A stretch of 64,000 nucleotides of DNA from the NCBI GenBank assembly GCA_021234155.1, contig JAJEKV010000002.1, positions 28,951,115 through 29,015,114 of the forward strand, given 5' to 3'. The notes beneath the pieces are model-generated. The model ran no database searches and was not told where the DNA came from. It worked only from the letters and a program-made list of their open reading frames with translations. The position numbers and the translations under genes were made by a program. Shown here one piece after another: positions 34,801 through 48,950 of the stretch. The DNA comes from Isoetes taiwanensis. Lineage: Eukaryota > Streptophyta > Lycopodiopsida > Isoetales > Isoetaceae. Numbering within the stretch: the first letter of the stretch is position 1; each line of letters opens with the position of its first letter.

Positions 34801-36345
34801 AGAATCTATGGGAATTTAGGAGAATCTACATAGAATCTTGGAGAATCTAGAGGGAAATTGGGTTAATCTTTGAGAATCTAGGGGAAACTCAAGAGAATCT
34901 TAAAGAATCTATGAGAATCTCAAGAGAATGTAGAGGAATCTAAGGGAATCTTCGTGAAATCTTCGAGAATCTAGGGAAATTCAAATCAATCTAGGCCGTC
35001 TGTTTGGGGGCCAATGAGGTGGCACAACTATGGCCTTAGGATCTACATGGGGTCATGCATGAGGCATGCACCATGCCTCTAGACCGTCGGATCAGGGGGG
35101 GAAGGCAAAATCGTAGCCCTTCATTTTTTTATGGAAGGTGCAAGGAAGGTCCCTAAAGGTGCTTTTTGGTGTGGCCAATCTCGGCCCTTGGATCAAAAGG
35201 GGGAGGAGAAATCTTGGCCATTAAGCAAATTATTTATTAAAGGAGTTGAGGTGGCATCCTCATTTAATAAAAAAAGTAATGAGGTGGCACCAGGAATTTC
35301 GAGGAAGCTTCTTTTTTATAATTATCTTCAAAGGCCCGTAACTTGCATCAAAGGGGTCGGATGAAGGTGGGGCCTACGCTATTGGATTCCTCTCATCGAG
35401 AACTTATCAATGAGTAGTACTTTGATATCGTTTTGTCGTAGTTGAAGCGAATATGATCGAAGACTAAGATTCTTCTTGGAATCTTGGAATTTTATGGAAT
35501 CTATGGGAATTTAAGAAAATCTAGGGGAATCTTCATAGGATCTTAAAGAATGTAAAGGAATCTCAATAGAATCTTGAGGAATCTATGGGAATCACAAGAG
35601 AATCTTTAAGAATCTAAGCGAATCTCTATAAAAACTTTGAGAATCTAGGAGAATCTTGATAATATCTTGAAGAATCTAAGGGGATCTTCATAGAATCTAA
35701 GGGAATCTAGGAGAATCTACATAGAAATTTGGGGAATCTAGAGGAATCTCAACAAAATTAGGGAATCTTAAGAGAATCTTAGGAAATCTAGCAGAATCTA
35801 AGCGCATCTTCCTAAAGTCTTTCAGAATCTACGTGATCTTTAATGGAATCTTGGAGAATCTAGGGGAATGTACTTAGATCTAATGGAATCTAGAGGAATA
35901 CACATAATATCTAAAAGAATCTAGGGGAATCTACATAAAATTTATATATAATCTTAGAGAATCTAGAGGAATCTTTGTAGAATATTAAGAATCTTTGTGG
36001 AATCTTGGAGACTCTTTCACATTGGATGTGTTTTACAGGGGAATCTTCATAGAATCTATGGGAATTTAGGAGAATCTACATAGAATCTTGGAGAATCTAG
36101 AGGGAAATTGGGTTAATCTTTGAGAATCTAGGGGAAACTCAAGAGAATCTTAAAGAATCTATGAGAATCTCAAGAGAATGTAGAGGAATCTAAGGGATCC
36201 TTCGTGAAATCTTCGAGAATCTAGGGAAATTTTTTCTAAGCCTTGAAAATCTTAAAGAATCTTCATAGAATCTTCACTGAATGACTCAAAATTTGTACAC
36301 TACCTCATAGTACATTCACTTGTTATATATATAAAACTATTCTAT
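31869..36345. repeat. Composite H/T repeat, four heads and three tails
   Basis: Head module H (about 435-450 bp, AATGAGGTGGCACAACTATG, CTAGACCGTCGGATCA and others) starts at 31938, 33189, 33707 and 34982. Tail module T (about 820 bp, dense GAATCT/AATCTAGGGG words) follows three of them at 32371-33188, 34154-34981 and 35414-36235; the second head lacks a tail. Copies are nearly identical, so amplification is recent. (TA)n-rich junctions with ATTATTCTATGTGTCCATGG precede H1 and H3. Heads contain a repeated 77-82 codon frame starting MEGARKVPKGAF, which is repeat-derived and not supported as a gene. Confidence 0.9.
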
Positions 36346-38665
36346 GTGTGCCAAAGGATGTACCCATGCTATATAGAGATTAATGCCGATCGTCCGATTG
36401 GAGATGGAGGGCCATGATGCCGCCACCTCGTGGGAGAGGTCATGCATGGGCATATAAATATGATGGGGGGCATGCATAGGGGCATGCACCATGTCTTTAA
36501 GCCGTCGGATCAAAAGGGGAGGAGAAATCATGGCCCTTAATTTTTATAAGGAAAGTGCAAGGAAGCTTCCTGAAAAGTGGATTTGGTGCAACCAATCTTA
36601 ACCGTTAGATCAAAAGGGGGGAGGATAAATCCTAGCCATTCATTTTTATAATAAATTGGAATTTTTTATATTAAAGGAGGTGAGGTGGCAACTCATTAAT
36701 TATGAAGCTTTCTTGGAAGCTTCTTTTTTTCGCGTCGCCTTCAAACGACTTTATCTTGCGGTGGAGGTCTAGGATCAAAGTGGGACCCACGCCTTTGGAT
36801 TCCTCTCATCAAATGCTTTCCAATGAGTAGTGGTTTGGTATCATTACGTGCAATGTTGGATAGTCTAGGGGAATATTCCTAGAATCTAAGGGAATTTGAG
36901 AGAAAACCTTCAAAAAAGGTTTAAGAATCGAGGGAAGGGAATCTATAAGAATCTACATAGAATCTTGGGGAATCTAAACGAATCTTCAAATAATCTTTGA
37001 AAATCTAGGGGAATCTTTATAGAACCTTAAGAATCTAGGGGGATCTTTGTGGAATCTTAGGGAATCGCAGGAGATTCCAAGGGATCTAGGACAGTAGGTG
37101 CGTTCTACAGGGGAATCTTCATAGAATCTAAGGGAATCTAGAAGAATCTACATGGAATCTTGGAGAATCTAGAGGAATCTTAGGATAATATTTGGGAATC
37201 TAAGGGAATCTCAAGAGAATATTTAAGAATCTAAAGGAATCTAGAGGAATCTTGGGATAACCTTTGGAATCAAGGAAATGTTAAGAGAATCTTAAGGAAT
37301 CTATGGCAATCAAAAGAATATAGGGGAATCTAAGAGTATCTTCAAAAAATGTTTGAGAATTTAGGGGAATCTTGATGGAATCTTAGAGAATCTAGTGGAA
37401 TCTTGATAGAATCTAAGGGAATCTAGAAGAATCTACATAGAATCTTAGGGAATCTAAAAGAATCTTCAGATAATCTTTGAAAATATAGGGGAATCTTTGT
37501 AGAACCTTAAGAATCTAGGGGAAGTTTATGGAATTTTATGAAATTTAGGGGAATCCAAGGGGATCTAGGGGAATCTTTGACACTCTAAACGAATCTTCAA
37601 ATAATCTTTGAAAATCTAGGGGAATCTTTATAGAACCTTAAGAATCTAGTGGGATCTTTGTGGAATCTTAGGGAATCGCGGGAGATTCCAAGGGATCTAG
37701 GGGAATCTTTGACAGTAGGTGTGTTCTACAAGGGAATCTTCATAGAATCTAAGAGAATCTAGAAGAATCTACATGGAATCTTGGAGAATCTAGAGGAATC
37801 TTAGGATAATATTTGGGAATCTAAGGGAATCTCAAAAGAATATTTAAGAATCTAAAGGAATCTAGAGGAATCTTGGGATAACCTTTGGAATCAAGGAAAT
37901 GTCAAGAGAATCCTAACGAATCTATGGGAATCAAATGAATATAGAGGAATCTAAGAGAATCTTCAATAAATGTTTGAGAATCGGGGGGGAATCTTGATGG
38001 AATCTTAGAGAATCTAGTGGAATCTTGATAGAATCTAAGGGAATCTAGGAGAATCTACATAGAATCTTAGGGAATCTAAAGGAATCTTTAGATAAGCTTT
38101 GAAAATCTAGGGGAATCTTTGTAGAACCTTAAGAATCTAGGGGATGTTTATGGAATTTTAGGGAATTTAGGGGGAATCCAAGAGGATCTAGGGGAATCTT
38201 TGACACTAGGTGTGTTCTACAAGGGGATCTTCATAGAATCTAAGGAAATCTTGAAGAATCTACATGGAATCTTGAGGAATATTAGGATAATCTTTGGGAA
38301 TCTAGAGGAATCTCAAGAGAATCTTTAAGAATCTAAAGGAATCTAAGGGAATCTTCATAAAATCTTTGAGTATCTAGAGAATCTTGGTGGAATCTTGGCG
38401 AATCTCTATAGAATCTTCATCGCATGACTTTAAAATTGACTTCTACTCGAATTTGTACAATTCCTCGAGGAAACATCCGCGGATTTTGGGGAATATAAGC
38501 GAACATTGATGGAATCTCATAGTATCTAGGGAAATTTTTCTAGAGTCTTTGGAGAATCTTGGAGAATCTTTATAGGATCTTCGTTGGATGACACTGCATT
38601 TGGCTTCTAGTCGAATTTGTACAGTCCCTCATAGTACAATAACTTGTATATATATATATATAACC
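36346..38665. repeat. Divergent H module and long GAATCT array
   Basis: 36346-36840 is a divergent head (ACTATTCTATGTGTGCC, GTACCCATG, GCCGTCGGATCA). 36841-38600 is a long degenerate array of GGAATCT and AATCTAGG words with internal units of about 600-640 bp (for example GACAGTAGGTGTGTTCTACA-like segments near 37090, 37705 and 38205). It ends CCCTCATAGTACAATAACTTG before (TA)n at 38643-38662. Confidence 0.85.
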
Positions 38666-40126
38666 GAGCCTTGGACTAATCCTTTGATTTAGCCTAAGCA
38701 TCCAAACAACTCCAAATACTTGGAACTATTGGACTTATCAACCCCTTTTGGCCAAGGCCATAGGGAAGCCTTAAAGATAGCCTAAAGATAGTGCAAAACA
38801 CCAATAACATTACACTTCAATTTTTTGACATAAGAGTTTGCCAAAGACCTTTAAAAATATGCCCGAAAAATACCTTTGTATTCTTGAAAAAGTATTTTAA
38901 CATAAAAATATACCATCTCTGCCAAGAACTCAATTGCTTGTGAAAGCTGAAATGAATTCCAACAAATAAATAACATGGAGTATGGGAGAAAGAATCCTAC
39001 TACTGCTTGATCAAACAAACCATTAATTAGCCTAATGGGTAAAAAATGGAATGACTACAGGTAAGCAATGAGATTCTTTGGCTTGTCGCCCTTTACCCAT
39101 TCATAAAGATAAGATAAATGTTTAAACAACCAAACTGCATATTTATTTAGTACCATACTATGGAATTTAACTATCTCCTGCCAATGATTAGTTTTCTAAA
39201 TATTGCTAACGTCCTACATAAACCTTCAAAGTACCCTGAAATACTGATTTTATGAGAGAATCAATTCACTAATTCCACAACTTCTGATCTCAACAGATAA
39301 ACTGTATAAGTATTGCCAAATGAAGAACAGATAATAAGAGAGATTCAGTGCAATATCACAGCTCAAAATCAAGCCAAATAATACTGAAGCTATATATAAA
39401 TCTATGATCAGCATCAATGCCAGCAATCCAATTGGAAATACCATGTTTTAAGGACAATAACCTATAGGATTTAAAGGGTCGAGAACCTCCACTGTAAATC
39501 ATGCTTGAATCTACTCATCCTGTTGTTGTTTTTTTTAAATAAAAAATTCAGACTTAAGTCCTAGGAATAACTTCCACTTATTATAGCGAATATTTTTCAT
39601 AAGATCAAACCACGTTAGAGTAAATACAGTTCATTAACTAGAGTTCAATAACCCCAGACTTAAGTCCGTGATAATATTGGACTTAACTAAAAGCAAAACT
39701 CAAACAGACAAATCCTTTCTCCTACCAACCACCAATGTACATCAGATCTCTGCCTTATGTCTGTGATTATTCTACTGCTAGAAGTATCCATAAGTAACAT
39801 AATTTTAGCCTGTTCATTTCACATTAATTTCCTTATAATGAGCCTAAACACTTGTCAAAATGATAATTCCTTGCACTAAGGCTAACAGATCTGGCCATAT
39901 ACATCTACAGTAGCTGCCTAATCCTGTGGCTAAACACGTACTGGTTTCCCATACATTGCAGGTGCTAATTATACCCAATAATCTTAAGTTTATTAGATTT
40001 AATGTTGTCCATACAGAACTTCCATAATGAAAGCTAGATTAATGAGCAAATTGCGAAAATTATGCTAGATGTAATACTGAGAAATTACTATGACTTCAAA
40101 ATATAAAAAATGCATTTGCAATAGAC
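38666..40126. other. Non-coding stretch
   Basis: AT-rich DNA between the GAATCT array and the exon at 40.1 kb. No ORF or repeat was recognised. Confidence 0.5.
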
Positions 40127-40441
40127 CTGATTTGGTTGGATTTCGTATTCTGAGTCACCATCTTCATTTGCTGAGTCTTCCACAATGTCCACATTTGCTG
40201 GGGGTATCACATCTTCTTTAGAGGCATTGCTGCATGGCTGCATGGGTAAGAAATTTTTGATGGTACCGCCTGCTATTTCCCTATTAGGATCAATCTTGTG
40301 AGCTCTACAAGCCTCAAGAAGCTGGGCCTTGGTAGGTTGTGCCTGACTCAACTCAATACCATGCCTTCTAAGGGAGTCAATCAATTTTGCCCTAGTCTGC
40401 CCAATGGCCAGGGCGCCTGGAGGCCTCCCTGGTTTGCTCAT
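40127..40441 (-). CDS. First exon of an unidentified GRPPGA / SAP-like protein
   Basis: The ATG at 40441 opens MSKPGRPPGALAIGQTRAKL, followed by IDSLRRHGIELSQAQPTKAQ and LLEACRAHKIDP. These form two helices resembling a SAP-type DNA-binding helix-loop-helix preceded by an AT-hook-like GRPP. The exon ends in an acidic segment (IVEDSANEDGDSEYEIQPNQ) at the donor CAG|GTCTAT, phase 0, exactly 105 codons. An in-frame upstream ATG at 40573 would add 44 residues; I prefer 40441 because the upstream part has no convincing protein character. No compatible exon follows directly: exon B at 31.7 kb needs phase 1, whereas exon A at 51.9 kb starts in phase 0 but lies upstream. Function unknown, possibly nuclear. 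Confidence 0.5.
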
Positions 40442-42480
<2,039 letters not shown>

Positions 42481-43500
42481 GGTGAATGTATCTAGAGTTT
42501 ATTATTTAGTCTCTCCATAGAGTTGAGATAGATTTTATATGCAACTATTGGTTTACTCTGATTTTCGGACTTTCATAGTTAACTTATGGATGCTTACCTA
42601 ATATCTATTGTTCATGTCTAATTCGAACTTGTTATATTAGAACATAATACTTCGAGTTCTCATGATAATTGCAACAACGATGTGACTATGAAAGCATTTT
42701 TATCTAGTACATAATTTTGATCTTTGATCTGATAGGTAGTATTTATATTCGTTCAACAATGTAAGTTGTTGTCATCGATAAAAAGTGCCATACGGGGAAT
42801 CAAAAAGAAGAATTATAAAATATATTCATTAGAATTGCCTACAAATTATGTGTGTATTACTCATGCTTGCAACGTATGTACAATTGCTAAAATAGTAGGA
42901 AGAGTTATGCTAAATGAGTCAATGTCTAAGTCCAAGTTCAATTTGTGGATATTTTTATAGATTTTCATTTAGATAAGTCGAATTCAATGTTTTCTTTTCA
43001 TGCAACATAAGCATACTTGTTGAGCATAAGTGTGAGGTTGTATATCTATGATAACGTCTAATAGCTCACTACATCTAATAACTCAAAAAATGTATTCTTG
43101 CGAATAAATGCTCTAATTTTGTGCAATATGACATAAGCTAACTAAGAGTTAAAAGAGGGTTAAGTGGAGGAAAACATGTGAATGGTGGTGTGTCACATGG
43201 AAGATCAATGACCTACTAGACCAAAGGAACAATTTATTTCTTGGGGTAGGAATTTCACTGACCAACCTAACAAAGACTAAGATAACATCACAGAACAAAT
43301 GTAATTGAAATGTTCTTAAGGTGTAAATGTGGAGACCGGATGCATGTGAGACATGATTCATGTACATTGTATAAGCATTGAGGTTTTGAAAAAACCCAGT
43401 CATGTGCAAACTACCTTTTAAAAGGCACAAGGTGACTTCAGAGCGATTAAAGTTGGATCAAGGCTTAAGACCAACCAAAAGTTTGGCAACACATTGTCAA
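42481..43500. other. Non-coding stretch
   Basis: AT-rich DNA without supported genes. Confidence 0.5.
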
Positions 43501-43506
43501 TAGAAT

Positions 43507-43594
43507 CAAGTAACATATTTGGAAAGCGCATCCATAAATTTTCCGTACATCAAGTAACATATTTGGAAAGCGCATCCATAAATTTTCCTTACAT
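43507..43594. repeat. 44-bp tandem duplication
   Basis: CAAGTAACATATTTGGAAAG begins both units (43507 and 43551). They differ at one base. Confidence 0.9.
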
Positions 43595-43927
43595 CCAAAC
43601 AGTGGGGGAGGTTAATTGTTCTAAATCCAAAATTCTAATAATACTTAAATCAAAACCGGACATCCATAGAAGAGTCTTCCACTCACAACTATTTATAGCT
43701 TAAGAAATACAAAGAGGCTAGAAAAAAGAAATTGGTGAGAGGAAACAAAAAGCCAAAGAAGGTAAGACTCAATGTCCCATGGTGCACATTTATGATTTGA
43801 AACATTTAGCTTTTTCTATCACCTCTAAATCCACAAACCCAACCATGCCAATTATTTGTAACAGTCTTAATGAAATCCAAGAAGTTTAAGTCTGTAAGCG
43901 CAAGACTTGATTATGGAGGGAACGTGA

Positions 43928-44070
43928 AGGGTACTCCAATGAACAATCTAGGATGTCTTGGACGCGCACTCCAAATGACCACTATAAGAGGGGTAAAAAC
44001 AGAGAAGAATGGGTACTTCAATGAACAATCTAGAATTGTCCTAGACGATCACTCCAAACGACCACTATAA
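43928..44070. repeat. Degenerate tandem duplication of about 80 bp
   Basis: Both units contain AATGAACAATCTAG and CGACCACTATAAG or a one-base variant. Confidence 0.75.
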
Positions 44071-45215
44071 GTTTGGACTTCAAAAAACAATCATACTATG
44101 AATTGTACATTTCCTATTGTTCTCCAAAGTCATTGATCTACAAAAAGTGACCTAATCCATGCAACCTAAACTCACAAAAAAATTTACCACGAAAGGCAAA
44201 GCATAATGCATATGGAGACACAACATTCTTCCAAGTTGCAAAAGTTTTCCCCGAGCCATTATATATCCTTAACTTCTCGGAGATGATAGAGTTTGCATGT
44301 CGATTTATCCTAGGATAACCAAATCTAGAGAGAAGTTTTACTTGCAGCAACACACAAGTCGCGATTACATAAAAGCAAGCTGTGACTAGCCTTTTTAGCA
44401 TTTCACCCGGGCAAGCTTCATTTAGAGGCCTCTACAATCTCGCAAATTGTACATAATAATAAATTGATTGTTTCTGTACCAACTCTTCTGTATTTATGGA
44501 TTATTGTTATAACCCCACTTATGTTTCAGACAAAAAATTACGTTTCAATTATCATATTTACCCCATAGGAGACTATTTCTCTTTAAGAATTTCCCATTAA
44601 TTATGGCATGTTTTACTCCCTTACCAACCAACTTTTCTACTTGCGTTTTTCAAGGTTATGCAGCTTGAGATTCAATTTTATCCAACCTTCCAACTCCCGT
44701 CTATAAGCTCATACAGATAAACAACAAAGTTGAGATTAACGAGTTACAGGAATGTTACTCTATGCACCAGTCGTTGTCAGTCAAAATTATGACCGACTTT
44801 GAACTGAGCCCAACTTTTAAAGGTAAACCTGGTGCACTTAAACAGCTTATTCGTTGCACAAAATACTGGCAAACCGTGGAACTCATCTGACTGGACTGTG
44901 CATCTGCTGCTGAAAACTGAGCAGAATCATTGACAAGTAGAAAGGAAACATCTCCACTTGCATTTTGCTCGGAATGATATGTAATATCGAACAACTTTTT
45001 GCAATGGAAACACAACAGATGATATCTGCTTCTTTTACAATTTAAAATCCCCATTTAATACTTCCAGTTATAGACAGAACTGCATGCCCTGTAACTACTG
45101 CATGCTCTATAACTTTTGACTCTCACAATCCCCAAAATTCCAATACCTTAAACATATTACACTTGGAGCCACTAATGCATGACCTTACATCGAAAGAAAT
45201 TACTTCGGTGTGTAC
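44071..45215. other. Stretch with weak minus-strand exon candidates
   Basis: A minus-strand segment at about 44760-44950 reads FSAADAQSSQMSSTVCQYFV after a CTGCTCAG acceptor. Another frame at 44138-44401 is open but unrecognised. Neither is supported enough to call. Confidence 0.25.
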
Positions 45216-45216
45216 C

Positions 45217-45277
45217 TTATTATAGAAGACAGGGGCAAGGCTTCATAGCCTTCAATATCCACCATTGCAGCAGACAT
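45217..45277 (-). other. Possible first exon
   Basis: The ATG near 45277 opens MSAAMVDIEGYEALPLSSII and runs to a donor AAG|GTACAC. The product is not recognised, and the segment at about 44.8-44.95 kb could be its continuation. Confidence 0.25.
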
Positions 45278-45279
45278 CT

Positions 45280-47300
45280 TGAACTATAGCCTCAGACCCG
45301 ACCATATATAAAAAATCAGTATGCAAAGAAGCATAATCTATACAAACTATTTACGTTCATCAATGTCATCCTTTTGTTGTCCAAATATGCATTGTTACGA
45401 GGAAAAATAATTCATGTTTGCTGGGACATGCGAGATCTGGGAGGCTTACATTCCAAATCGGCTGTTTAATTACTCACTTCATCGTTATGTACACGTATTA
45501 GCAGTAAGACCTTGAAGAGGTCACAAGTTTCATTATGGGCTCTCGTTTCTTCTATGCTGCTCTGTGAGAGCTGATCTCAGAATCCATAACATGAGCAAGG
45601 GCCCTACAATTACACAATTTAAAAATACCATCAGCAAAGGACACGATATGCAAGCTTGAGTCTGGCTAGAGAATTCCTAACAAAAGGCAAGTAGTTGAAG
45701 CCATAGGCAGACTTGGTTCTAGTTTCTAACTCCTCCTGTAGAGCAGGACAAGCTAGAGGAACTCCAACTTAATCAGGTTCATTACATAGGAATTTAATCA
45801 TGCCTAAAATATTTTGTGCTAGGAGCTAGCTGCATACCTCCGTATACTATCCGTGCCATTAGATATTTCAGAAATTGATGTTGGCTTGCTCAGAAAATTT
45901 CAATACATACCATATTACAATCGTCAAGGGTCCATTCGAATACTGGATGTTATTTTAAATATCTGAGCAACCTCCTCACATGTTTTTTGGACGTATCTGC
46001 AAATACCTTCACTTGGCTAAAGATGGAATCACCTTGTTCATCAATATCTGAACTTTTCCACAATGGTAAATTGGGATAAAACAAATTGATGATATAGTGA
46101 TATCAAGTATGAGCAATTTGTAGAGACAGTAATCTGCACATGTTACACAAAATAAAGCAGACTGCAATAATAAAGCAGACTGCGTTTGAAGTTATTGTAC
46201 GAGATGTTTCATGATTGTCTCTTTAATTAAGCCAAAGTCTCAAGCATTTCTGAGCTTATGGAATTGAGATAAATAAAACAATGTAACGAGATAAACCAGG
46301 ACACCACATTTTGCACAAATTTCTCAAGCAAGAAGGTACACGTTTTCATTTACTTTAGAAACCGCTGCAAGGATGTCAGAATCAAACCAGGCATCCAATG
46401 AGAGCCTGCAAGAAGCACTTTGTCGTTGGCACTGATAGCTGGGACTGACGAGATTTCTGGTTTTCCTCTATGCCTCAGATCGTTGCGCCACATTTTAGCA
46501 ATAATAAGTGGTCATTAGCTCCAAGCTGATGATAGGAAAACAAACTAAACCTATAATCTCTGCAGAGTTAATGGTCAGCATTGTGGCCATGGGGTTTGAC
46601 AATTTTATACGGGTTCCTTTTTTCCAGTTCAAATTTTGCTAAGACAGGGCGCTTTGTCTTCAGTTTATGTCTATGAATAGCTTCGAAGCAAGACTCTTGA
46701 TAAGAGTCTGCAGTTCCAACTTATCTTCCAATTTACACCTCATTTTCTTCAGTTTTCTTTCCCTCCTCTTAAGACTGCGTCCGACCTCATTTGTCCCTCT
46801 GATGCAGCACAACCTGTGATTTCCCTAGTTGGTCAAGATCATTTTTTTGCCAGTAAATAACTAAAAGAAACAGATTTTGTGACTTACCAACAGATGCAAA
46901 AAAAAATGCAGCATCTCCTATGTGGCAATCCCGAATTTGGTATTTTTTCCCAGGATTTCTTGGCAGCAGTATTGTGCCCCATCAAATCTAAAAGTAAAGC
47001 CTTAACTTACATTGTCCCTTGTCAATCTCTTGCGAGCAGCGCATCAATGAATTTGCCCCTTGTTTGTCCCAATTCGTCACAAATTTGAAGGGTCGAACCT
47101 GTTTTGGACCGACCCAGACCAAGATTCATGAATCTCCGCAGTAGACAATGTTAAAGACAGAAACTAAATGCAAATAGCAGCATATGCTAGTCATGTACGT
47201 CAACATTTTCTTTGCAACCTTCCTTCACATGAAGCTTCGCATTTCTAAAAAATAATCGGCAGACATACTCTGTGAATGCAAAAGGTGGACAAATCGTTAC
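45280..47300. other. Mostly non-coding stretch
   Basis: Two weak minus-strand traces: one reads PAISANDKVLLAGSHWMPGL near 46380-46440, and ELGQTRGKFIDALLA near 47030-47075 vaguely resembles the LGKxRLKxxEFIxxLL region of SAPS proteins. Neither has convincing exon borders. Confidence 0.3.
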
Positions 47301-47933
47301 CTTTTATAGGGATACTCTCTGAACGATCTGTATCAACAGTTTCAGGATTAGCTGCAGAAAGGGCTTCAAGTACATGTTGTGATCGTGGCCCAAATGTTAA
47401 ATGAATAGTACTCTGAAATGCACACAGAAAGAGAATGAATTAATGTTGGATTGGATAGTAGATCCTCCAATGCATGATTGAATAACCCACCCTTGAACCT
47501 GCAAACATGCAAGCATAAGGTCCCATTTACCAAAAACCATAATGAATGCTAAAACGCAGTAAACTTAAGTCCAGTACATTGGGCTCGAAACCTTAGATGC
47601 AAGAGCAGACGGAGCAGTTTGTGTCACAGTTGAAAGTATCTCTGCCGCATTAGAATGCAATTCAGATCCATTTTGACACAAAGTAATGGCATTATAAATA
47701 AAAACCATAGTACCTCTGGGATGAGCTTATCAACAAGCATATTTCAAGCAAGTCGATGTCCGGAAACCAGTTTAGCACATCTGCATGGGAAGAGTTAAAG
47801 AGGCAAAAAACTATGTGAACACAACTTGGAAGAAGAAGCAGATACATCTTAAATGGATATCTTGAAAAGAATTCACCTCTTCGATGGATGTGATGCCAAT
47901 GAGGTCCACAAGCCTCTTAACATCCAGGTGGGA
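47301..47933 (-). pseudogene. SAPS-domain protein fragment (PP6 regulatory subunit-like)
   Basis: Exon remnants in correct order on the minus strand: 47877-47933 reads SHLDVKRLVDLIGITSIEE between TTGACAG and GAG|GTGAAT; 47714-47780 reads DVLNWFPDIDLLEICLLISS; 47581-47693 reads LHSNAAEILSTVTQTAPSAL then ASKVSSP; 47301-47412 reads STIHLTFGPRSQHVLEALSA then ANPETVD. These match successive parts of plant SAPS proteins (RLVDLIGITSIMEV, NAAETL...APxxLAxKxSSP, NPETV), which hold the PP6 catalytic subunit. The exon between TSIEE and DVLNW is missing, exon phases there do not join, no acceptor precedes the third segment, and the N- and C-terminal parts are absent. It is therefore a partial, probably dead copy. 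Confidence 0.6.
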
Positions 47934-48950
47934 CTGTCAACAAACAAAATCGTTATAATAAAGCAGAAGTTCTTCATGTGAGGCTCCAACCATAATTTTA
48001 AAACCAACATTCTATTAATCTCCACTAGATCTGTAGCTTGAAGAGCCGCAAAAGCCCATAATCTGGTCACATGTCCAATCAGAAGCAGACTTTTGATAGT
48101 GTGCAGGCATGCCCATTTCTCTTGACAGCACATTTTCCTCATGGGCATAAAAAACTTATACTAACTCCAGGAAGTTAAAAGGACCTCTAGCAAACGATTA
48201 TGGGACGCATGGTGTGTTAAAACTAGCTTGCAATCCTACATGGCACACCAATTAAATGTGTCTATCTGGTTATTCCTGCAGACAAAAGGCAATCTGGTTA
48301 TTCCTGCAGACAAAAGGCAGATCAGACAGACCACAAACAGAAACTTGAAATGCATAAACTTGAAATGCACTCAAATTCAAAATATGAAAGAAGGATATTC
48401 CTGACAAACCTCTTAACATCCAGGTGGGACTGTCAAGGATATTCCTGCAAGCCTCTTAACATCCAGGTGGGACTGTCAACAAACAAAATCGTTATAATAA
48501 AGCAGAAGTTCTTCACGTGAGGCTCCAACCATAATTTTAAAACCAACATTCTATTAATCTCCACTAGATCTGTAGCTTGAAGAGCCGCAAAAGCCCATAA
48601 TCTGGTCACATGTCCAATCAGAAGCAGACTTTTGATAGTGTGCAGGCATGCCCATTTCTCTTGACAGCACATTTTCCTCATGGGCATAAAAAACTTATAC
48701 TAACTCCAGGAAGTTAAAAGGACCTCTAGCAAACGATTATGGGACGCATGGTGTGTTAAAACTAGCTTGCAATCCTACATGGCACACCAATTAAATGTGT
48801 CTATCTGGTTATTCCTGCAGACAAAAGGCAATCTGGTTATTCCTGCAGACAAAAGGCAGATTAGACAGACCACAAACAGAAACTTGAAATGCATAAACTT
48901 GAAATGCACTCAAATTCAAAATATGAAAGAAGGATATTCCTGACAAACCT
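47910..48950. repeat. 539-bp tandem duplication
   Basis: 47910-48411 and 48449-48950 are nearly identical (502 bp, offset 539). The 37-bp joint repeats CTTAACATCCAGGTGGGACT a further time. The unit starts inside the SAPS exon, so the acceptor and first codons of that exon are present three times. A TCTGGTTATTCCTGCAGACA unit is itself doubled inside each copy. Confidence 0.95.

Noticed and set aside
32022-35364. Family of four 77-99 codon proteins starting MEGARKVPKGAF
   Set aside because: Identity extends equally over non-coding parts of the H module, including stops, so there is no sign of protein-level selection.
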